Assembly (NCBI GenBank): GCA_021014325.1
Contig: CM037460.1
Span: 20,986,044-21,050,043 of the forward strand
Reading direction: 5' to 3'
DNA length: 64,000 bases
Origin: Plazaster borealis
Lineage: Eukaryota; Echinodermata; Asteroidea; Forcipulatida; Labidiasteridae
Positions within the stretch are counted from its first letter, which is position 1. The number at the start of each line of letters is the position of its first letter. A program made the translations under genes and the position numbers. Positions 58,501-64,000 of this stretch are shown here, one piece after another. A model generated the notes under the pieces. That model did not search any database. It was given only the letters and a program-made list of their open reading frames with translations, and had not been told where the DNA came from.

Positions 58501-61500
58501 ATCAACGAATAAACAACAAATTATAGTAACTTAGCATAAAAGCAAATGAGTTTTTAACATGGCTTTGAAGTATTCAAGAGATGATGCCTGACGGATGTGA
58601 AGAGGGAGATTGTTCCATAATGTCGGTGCACTGACTGTGAATGCTCGTTGGCTGTACCTTGTATAGGTGTGGGGTGCAAGGGACAAGCACAAGTAGAAGA
58701 AGAACGTAGATTGCAAGAACTGTGGGCTTTATTAGAAATAAGGTTCTGAAGATAAGTAGGAGCTAGACCAATCTTACCTGGTTGAATGTCTTAAACTCAA
58801 AACCAGCACCAAATTTAATTGGCGTAACGGCAATTCCCCTCTTCCTCCAACGATTCTCTCTGAAATTAAACAAATATTTATGATTCAGAGATTTTGGGTG
58901 TCAAAATCATTGCCAATTGTTACGTCCCCTTGAAAAAGTAAACAAACAATTAAAAAGAGTACATGTATTCTTTCTGGGCTCGATTTCACAAAAAGCTAAG
59001 ATTGATCTTAAGTGGAAACAAATCTTAATTGCTGAGCATTGTGTGATGTCACAAAACAAATCACTATGGCAATACTGACAATTAATCTTAGGGCTTTGTG
59101 AAATTGAGCACCGGAAACTCATTTTTACCTGTTAAAGTTGGCCACATCTTTTCTGCGCTTTTCAAAATCACTCTTGGCGAGACATTGGTTCCAGCATCTC
59201 TCAAGATTCCAGTTCTTCAGCTCCTGTCCAAAGCAAGTCTCGTCACCTTCTCGATAAAAATTGATTTCTCGAACCTGGATGGGCACAAAGAATCATCCAT
59301 AAAAAAGCAACCTACAACAATTTCAACTATAATCACCAAAACACATAATAATAATAATAATAGTAATAATGCAGTTCTTATAATAGCGCTTTATACTCCC
59401 GAAGGTGTCTCAAAGCGCTCAGTATTTTTCCTACAAGGTAAGTGGAGTTACGTGTTGAAGTATGAGACCTTTTCCTTTGCATAGCACCATGTAATGGTTT
59501 ACAAGGTGCTGTGGTGCAATATGCAGCCAATCAAACCAGGAACACCAGGGCCAAACCCTTCTCTTTACGATAAGTGCACTGGGTTCTTTTACGTGCATTA
59601 CACAACACACGGGACCTACGGCTTAACGTCCCATCCGAAGGACGAAGCATGTAGTTAAGTGTCTTGCTTAAGGACACATGTGTCACGACTGGGATTCGAA
59701 CCCACACTCTGCTGATCAGAAACACCAGAGCTTGAGTTCGGTGTTCTTATCACCTCGGCCACGACACGCCACAGTATAGTAAATATAATTTTCAGGTTAC
59801 TCGACTTCATTTACCGAACAATCTCCCTCCGATCTTTACATAAAAAAAGCTACCCCGGTCTCACATTTCAAGACTCTTCTCAAAACATTTCTGTTCAATT
59901 CATTGTACATGTAGTTTTTCTTTTTTGTTCTTCTGAGCGCTTCGAGACTTTCTTCTGAAGGTGTTAGGCGCTATATAAATACAGTTGTTGATATTATTAT
60001 TATTATTCAAGTCATCCTTAAACATCAAAAGATACCTGTGAATAAAATAAAAGTGAAAGTGTCAGATAACACAAGTAAATGGCATGGAGAAAGCAGTCAA
60101 AACTGATAAAAATTTGCTTGAACATGACTTAATTAACCAGTTAATCCAAGCATTTCCCATAATTTTTGCTGTAAATTTTGCTGTATAATTTTTTGGTGAA
60201 AATTCCTTTATAAAATTTTGAAGGGAGAGTGTAATTGTCAAATTCTAAACCTTGACAAAATGAAGTAATGACACCAAACAATTAGACATCCAACATTATA
60301 TGTACTCGTTTCTCCTGACGACTACAATGTAGTGGAGAGTACACTGTTTGAAAACGTGAAGACCATACCATCGCTCTTTTCAGAGCCAACTTTTCTCCCA
60401 AAAGAGATTTACACGTGGTTGTACCCGAAAAATTTTACTAAAAATAGTTACTTCTATTTCTAATTTCCAATTCAGCTTTCTTTATTTATAGTTTTGCACA
60501 TTAATATTGTACTTGTCAAGCATCTAACAACTTTAAAGGCACTGAACACGTTTGGTTATTGTCAAAGACCACTGTTCTCACTTGGTGTATCCCAACATAT
60601 GCATAAAATAACAAGCCTGTGAAAATTTGGGCTCAATTGGTCATCGAAATTGCAAAAAAATGATGAAAGAAAAAAAACACCCTTTTTGTACAAATTTGTG
60701 TGCTTTCAGATAGGAATAAAAGGCTTCTTGCAAGAAGTCTTTTATTATTTTAGTGAGAAATTACCTCTTTCTCAAAAACTACGTTACTTCAGAGGGAGTC
60801 GTTTCTCACAATGTTTTATACTATCAACAGCTCTCTTTTCCCTTATACCAAGTCAGTTTTTATGCTAATATACATTTTGAGTAATTACCAAACGCGTACA
60901 GTGCCTTTAAAGTGACCATGAAAGTTCCTTTCTGATGCAGTTTCAACCACTTACTTTCGTCTGGGTCAACCCGCATTTACCGGCAACATCAGATATCACA
61001 GATTCAACAATCAGGAGGCTTTGTGGACAGCCAAGCGCACGGAAGGCTGTATTTGATGGCATGTTGGTTTTACACAGATGACCGATCACGCTTAAGTTGG
61101 GTATGTTGTAAACATTATCACAATGGAAAAGGGCTTTTGTCAAAACCTAGAGCAATGAAAACAAACACAAAAACTAGCTATTGACCAAATTCACCAGACG
61201 TCATCATCACATTAATCTTGGATGCGCCACTTTGGGAGTCAATATCCCGGTGTGTTGGACAGTGTAGAGAGCATTTTAGGCTGCGCTTTACCATTACTTT
61301 TTTGTGCAATTTACTCCCAAAATGGCGAGAGTGGCATAAAAATATTTGTCTTGAAAATGGAGTGAAAATCCACTTTTCTCCTTGAAATTGTAAATTCCCC
61401 CTTTCACCTTGTTTTCACAGAGTTCTCATCTAACTACAGAGCTGGCCTAAGTGTTTCATGTTGTTTTCACATTGTTTTCACTGTGCTGTATCACAGAAAA

Positions 61501-63673
61501 CAGCCCAGGGTTATCTTGGGTGTGTGGGTAGTGTGGTTTAATTCAAGGAGTATTCAGCAAGTTTTCAGGGTGTCCTTGGTATGACCACAGCTGGATTTAT
61601 TACTGTTTAATGAGGGGAAGGAAGTCAATCTGATACCTACTAGATGGTTTATTAGTGAGCCTTTTGGTTTCACCTTGTTTCAGGTCAGCAGTGTAGGCCT
61701 ACTGTTCAGCACACTGTGGATATAGACCAATGTTTACATTTGGAGTATAGCCTAATTACCCCCATGAGACCATGGAGTGGGGGAAGTAGGAAATGACATT
61801 CCAGTAATTATTCACCACTTAAGGAGGTCTTGGCTTGGAAGGAGAGCACTCCATGAAATCAGAGTGAAATTCACTGAGGCCAGTCAATGATCTGGAGACT
61901 CTTTTTTTTCAAGGAGTGGTTTAAGGGAATTGCTGTAAAGCATGGTGAAAGGGAAATAATTCCTTGAGTTTCAGCCAAAACCTGCAATTCACTGAGATTT
62001 CACGGTGGTTTCACAGCAGAGATTTTCATAGATATAGCCACATGTCACATTGGTGCGAGGGGTCAATGGACAAAATATAACAAGGTACCATTTCAATAAC
62101 TTCTTGTTCCTTTGACGATTTGTGCAATACTCTCTCCTTTGCAAATGTCAAAAGACTCGAACCACCAGAACCCGAGTCTGGTACACTCGGCCACTCAACA
62201 AGCGAATGTGATATAAGTTTACCCTCTTTTACTTTCTGATAATGTATGTTCAAGCAAACTTTAATTCTTCATTCTGATTGGTCTTCCATAGCAACAACAG
62301 TGATACTGATATTAACCCATACATGGTCCGTATCACATCCTGCGTTGTTCTAACTCCGCATGTTGTTCTATTTAATTTTGCTTGCAGAATTGTTGTTTAT
62401 CCAAACGTGGCAAGGTCGTGTCACGACAGACAAGCTTGGTGCATCTTCCACATTGTTTAGAAGGTAATTTTTAAAGAATTTTCAGAGTGTGGGGTGGACA
62501 AGTTTTTGTGTGAATTTGTGCGTTTATTGTGAAAAACATTTCAAATGACAAGGATCTATGTGTGAGTTATATAAAACAAATATAGAATGCATTTCGTTCG
62601 TGCATTGTCGCAGAATATAATCACTCGGTAAAATCTGCTTTTCCGTTTCACTTGGCTTTAACCTCTTGAAATGGAGTATAGTTCAGATATTTTATCTTGA
62701 CATTATATTCTGCTGTATTGTACTCATTTGCATCCAATATTTGCATAATATCATCCACATGGTTTGGAATGCACTAAATGCCAACCTGCAATCATGTGGT
62801 AAATGCATCGACACAACAATACAAAATAGTTCTGTGCACAGTTGTTCCACCATACGCAATCAATCATGCAATGTTTTTGTATGGGTGGTTATGGACTCGT
62901 ACTGGCAAATGTATGATAAGAAGAAGAGTTTAAATAAGGCGATCATTAAAGTACAGTCCACAATTGTTTTGTTTTATCATTCAACAGCTACTTGAGCGAA
63001 TTTTTTAAACTGGGAATGCTATTTAAACTTGTGTATAATGTGTTTGTTTATCATTTAAATGTAGTTTTGATATTTCTACACTTCTGAAATTTTTGTATCA
63101 ATCAAAAAATTAGGCCCCAACCTCAAGGTTTTGAAAAACTAGAGACACTTCTGCCGTTGACGGCGTGCGTCAAAATGACAATACTTTGACGTCATGTGTG
63201 GGATATTGCTTTGTTGTATACCTCCACACTGCAACAAAGCAGCTGTACAAAACGGAACTCCCACATAATGATGTAACATGAGTGATGATGTAACAGGGCT
63301 TTTGGGGAATCTTTCTGAAAAGTACACCAGAAGGGTATTCAAAACGATTGTTTTTCACATAATTAAAATCGGTCGAATCTCATGTGAACTCATTTTCCTT
63401 ATTGATTGAAAACATTTTAAATAAATTTCAGCAAAGATCACTTGTTGCTGTTTTAGTTCAAGTAGATCTTTAAGGATTGAACAGAAGTATAAACTCACCA
63501 TGCCTGACAGATCCAAGGAATTCCCACAGTTGGTGTAGAGATCAATCTGAAGTGCATTGAGCCGACCATCATCACTGAATCCCGCCTTGTAACGTGCCAT
63601 GAATGGTTGACGTATTCCAGTGCTACTCATGTCCTCATCTCGATCAAGTATTAAGCGAACCGTACGGTTTAAT
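46464..63673 (-). CDS. Xanthine dehydrogenase/aldehyde oxidase family protein, C-terminal 511 residues
   Basis: Eleven exons, in transcript order: 63673-63499, 61146-60955, 59274-59129, 58859-58778, 57258-57034, 56326-56252, 53825-53773, 51175-50995, 50041-49853, 48156-47989 and 46514-46464. All have AG/GT borders and compatible phases; the stop is TAG at 46466-46464. The product covers the molybdenum-cofactor domains from about bovine residue 830 to the end. Landmarks are [132 protein letters not shown] and FRLDSP; it ends VPFFVRP. The catalytic Glu (GEPP) and the cofactor loop are kept, but Arg880, Phe914 and Thr1010 (bovine numbering) are Lys, Leu and Glu. Family members oxidise purines or aldehydes using molybdenum, iron-sulfur clusters and FAD. 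The substrate here is uncertain. The N-terminal half lies beyond the right edge. Confidence 0.95.
46685..47072. mobile_element. Family A MITE, copy 4 (last xanthine dehydrogenase-like intron)
   Basis: Ends TTTAAAGGTACTGG and GTACGATACCTTTAA. It contains a 15-base insertion near the left end. The 193-codon frame from 46816 starts inside this MITE and is a by-product of it. Confidence 0.9.
47745..47895. repeat. Repeat F, copy 3
   Basis: CCATGGCCTCTGTGGCCCCT, TTGGTGCCCCTTCAAAAGTTTCCCATAGACTTT and AGAAGTGCCCTTTACAAAAT match the pair at 4098-4255 and 4785-4945. Confidence 0.75.
48157..49211. other. Xanthine dehydrogenase-like intron; hairpin and SINE type 2 head
   Basis: CCTGTCTTTATCC at 48280-48292 and its exact complement at 48297-48309 form a 13-base stem with a GCAA loop. 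A reversed type 2 SINE head lies at 48670-48735 (TTTGTACCTACGACCTCCAG, CTCTACCAACTGAACTATCTAGCCC). No further exon seen. Confidence 0.6.
49212..49350 (+). mobile_element. SINE type 2, tRNA-like head and body
   Basis: GGGCTAGATAGATCATAGTTGGTAGAGCGCC is a tRNA-like 5' half and GGTTGCAGGTTCAAATCCTG a box B. A 3' body follows (TTTTTGTCTTTGTTCACCC, TTTCCCTGGTGGTTTATTA). Other fragments of this family lie at 20845, 25975, 29560 and 48670. Confidence 0.8.
49430..49747 (-). mobile_element. SINE type 1 relative, reverse orientation
   Basis: On the - strand the head is near 49747 (GTGTCGTTGCCAAGCGGTTT, box A worn) with box B GGGTTCGAATCCCGGTCATG. The body holds GGGTAAATGGGTACCTGTGA and CTCCCCAGGGAGCTGAGATG, and the tail ends CGCTATATAAGAG. 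It shares the layout of the copy at about 45735-46085. It ends about 100 bases from the exon at 49853-50041. Confidence 0.8.
50455..50690 (+). mobile_element. LINE 3' end with (ATT)n tail
   Basis: AATTCAAAAGTCGCCTAAAAACACATCTATTC encodes [10 protein letters not shown], a common final motif of CR1/L2-like LINE proteins. The 3' tail AAAGCGCTAAGGGACTTAAC...GCGCTATGTAAAAAAGGG leads into (ATT)n. Confidence 0.6.
51176..51785. other. Xanthine dehydrogenase-like intron, low-complexity stretch
   Basis: Positions 51635-51780 are an A-rich simple-sequence tract of CAAA, CAA and CAAACAAA units. No exon seen between the coding exon ending the region and the minisatellite. Confidence 0.6.
51786..53436. 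repeat. 50-base minisatellite in two blocks with duplicated spacer
   Basis: The unit CAGTCTGCCCCTCACATCAA + CCACACCCCTTGGCAGGGTG + TATTATGATA is repeated about 15 times at 51786-52522 and about 8 times at 52783-53190. Each block is followed by the same 250-265 base unique segment (52523-52786 and 53187-53436, GTCCAGCTCAACAGCTATTG to AAAGCC..GGCTAAAATTCCAC). So the array plus spacer was duplicated as one segment. It lies in the intron between coding exons 53773-53825 and 50995-51175. Confidence 0.92.
53895..54290. mobile_element. Family A MITE, copy 5
   Basis: The left end is triplicated (GGTATCGTTAAGGTATCGTAAAGGTATCGTACACG), followed by a normal family A body. The right end GTGTTCAGTGCCTTTAAA directly touches the next element. 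Confidence 0.9.
54291..54905. mobile_element. Foldback element, 615 bases
   Basis: GAGGGACTCCAAGGTCAAATTCAACTTTGTGATGCA at the left is mirrored by TGCATCACAAAATTGAATTTGACCTTGGAGCTCCTC at the right. Inner parts are inverted too (CTCATGAAAGT.GGATGAAAATTTACAA against TTGTAAATTCTCTTCTCACCTTCATGAAGA). The 128-codon open frame from 54208 crosses into it and has no recognised domain. Confidence 0.85.
55095..55300. repeat. Small inverted-ended repeat
   Basis: AGAGCAGCCAACTCTCC at the left end and GTTGGCAGCTCTGCT at the right are inverted. The interior has AAATTTGAAAGTCTCCCTGATTATGG. No coding sense; probably a small MITE. Confidence 0.6.
55328..55524 (+). CDS. Orphan exon candidate of unknown product
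   Basis: A 65-codon open stretch bounded by an acceptor (CTTATACACAG) and a strong donor (ACAG|GTAAGT), on the strand opposite to the host gene and inside its intron. It includes [39 protein letters not shown] and [11 protein letters not shown], a charged, helical-looking sequence. I do not recognise the family. It could be an exon of a nested gene, a gene fragment carried by a transposon, or chance. No partner exon was found. Confidence 0.3.
55525..56251. other. Intronic, nothing recognised
   Basis: AT-rich intron sequence with no repeat or exon that I can support. Confidence 0.4.
56327..57033. other. Intronic, unclassified repeat-like segment
   Basis: Positions about 56620-56935 (GAGGCTAATCATCCTTAGTT through GAACTAGCCACCCAAGCTAC) look like a SINE-like or gene-derived insertion with GC content above its surroundings. 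No second copy was seen in the window. Confidence 0.35.
57318..57690 (+). mobile_element. SINE with tRNA-like head and long body
   Basis: Box A CATGGCCGAGCGG, box B GTGGGTTCAAATCCCGGTTA, then GCCCTTGAGCAAGGCACTTA. A body follows with GGGGGTAACCCTGTTTCAGC, GATTTGGGTCAACAGCCC, AAGTGGCCGTCCGGCCTTGTG and a 3' end at GCGATATCTCATAAA. The body is what is found reversed at 8440-8700. It lies about 60 bases from the exon starting at 57258. Confidence 0.85.
57777..58151. mobile_element. Family A MITE, copy 6
   Basis: Ends AATTAAATGTATTGTACACG and GTGTTCAGTGCCTTTAA with the full family body. The left terminus has drifted (TTAAATGTATTG). Confidence 0.9.
58440..58716 (-). mobile_element. LINE 3' coding fragment
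   Basis: On the - strand the frame reads [20 protein letters not shown], then [20 protein letters not shown] and LKTHLL. This is the conserved C-terminal tail of CR1/L2-like LINE proteins (raFsv.aP.LWN.LP..iR......FK..LKt.Lf). It lies about 60 bases from coding exon 58778-58859. Confidence 0.85.
59345..59772 (-). mobile_element. SINE type 1, full length, reverse orientation
   Basis: On the - strand: head GTGGCGTGTCGTGGCCGAGG with box B GGGTTCGAATCCCAGTCGTG. The body includes ACCACATGC, GTGCACTTATCG and TTGATTGGCTGCATATTGC, then CTGAGCGCTTTGAGACACCT, GCGCTATTATAAGAACTGC and a (TTA)n tail. Its 3' tail resembles the LINE tail at 59805-60010. Confidence 0.88.
59805..60010 (+). mobile_element. 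LINE 3' tail with (ATT)n
   Basis: CACATTTCAAGACTCTTCTCAAAACATTTCTGTTC encodes [11 protein letters not shown]. The tail GAGCGCTTCGAGACTTTCTTCTGAAGGTGTTAGGCGCTATATAAATAC leads into ATTATTATT. It lies beside the reversed SINE at 59345-59772. Confidence 0.65.
60533..60910. mobile_element. Family A MITE, copy 7
   Basis: TTTAAAGGCACTGAACACGT and ACGCGTACAGTGCCTTTAAA ends, central hairpin GGCTTCTTGCAAGAAGTC. The right end lies about 45 bases from the exon at 60955-61146, in the donor-side intron. Confidence 0.92.
61147..63498. other. Longest visible intron of the xanthine dehydrogenase-like gene
   Basis: About 2.35 kb. Positions 61340-61990 repeat TTTTCAC/GTTTTCAC-like words without a clear period. 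Positions 62555-62660 resemble the inverted-repeat element near 23200 (TTATATAAAACAAATATAGAATGC, TTCGTTCGTGCATTG). No exon recognised; a 109-codon frame at 62666-62995 has no domain and is not called. Confidence 0.45.
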
Positions 63674-64000
63674 CTTCAGGATTAAAGTATGTCCAAAGGT
63701 CACTAAAAAGTCGTTTAAACCCTTAAGTGCATTAACTCTACTAACTATACTCCAATGCTGAAAATTGCCAACAGATCGTACCACACCATCCAAGATATAT
63801 TGGGGGAAAATTGTGTGCATTTCCGATTATATTTTACATCTAAATAACTTCTTTACATGCCCAGCAATTGTCTAGAACTATTTGAGTTCATTAGTTACCC
63901 AGTAATTGATTTATTTTCCCAAAGTAGCTAACCTTTTAGGGGAGTGGAAATGCCCCTGACTTTATCCCGAGGGACCCAAGGGTCAATTTTACTAAATATT

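Overview
This is a eukaryotic nuclear window: AT-rich, with multi-exon genes split by GT/AG introns, no operons, and introns and intergenic DNA filled with short palindromic transposons, SINEs and LINE fragments. The protein matches are animal ones. The type of gene family and the very abundant 370-base TTAAAGGCAC...GTGCCTTTAA elements suggest an echinoderm, most likely a sea star. That placement is from recognition, not from a search.

Four protein-coding genes can be supported. (1) A NIPSNAP-family gene on the + strand, five exons between 3551 and 8896, complete at the 3' end. (2) A ubiquitin E2 variant (UBE2V/Mms2/UEV type) on the + strand, three exons between 15544 and 18227, lacking only a tiny first exon. 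(3) A calmodulin-like EF-hand gene on the + strand, three recognisable exons between 29909 and 36370, with a one-base frame break just after the EF-hand loop. (4) A molybdenum hydroxylase of the xanthine dehydrogenase/aldehyde oxidase family on the - strand, eleven exons from 63673 down to the stop codon at 46464. These code for the last ~511 residues, and the gene runs off the right edge. Its molybdenum-site motifs are kept, but three residues lining the purine pocket are changed.

The rest is mobile-element territory. 1-3550: a dispersed repeat and two blocks of CCCATATGGG-rich sequence. 9.5-15.1 kb: two family A MITEs, a SINE, a foldback element with an 8-base target duplication, and a clustered-motif element. 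18.3-29.8 kb: many MITEs, tRNA-like SINEs and a CpG-rich 950-base element. 31.7-34.4 kb: a 2.7-kb non-autonomous element packed with AACGTTGT-like motifs, inside the EF-hand intron. 34.9-37.3 kb: an expanded MITE and an approximately 184-base tandem array. 38.6-41 kb: a decayed Penelope-like retroelement carrying a nested MITE. 42.7-46.2 kb: a LINE end, a 390-base near-perfect palindrome and SINEs. Within the xanthine dehydrogenase-like introns: four family A MITEs, a 50-base minisatellite in two blocks, another foldback element and LINE/SINE tails.

The four genes have no evident functional link. The shared theme is heavy insertion of non-autonomous DNA elements into introns, several of them nested or exactly abutting.
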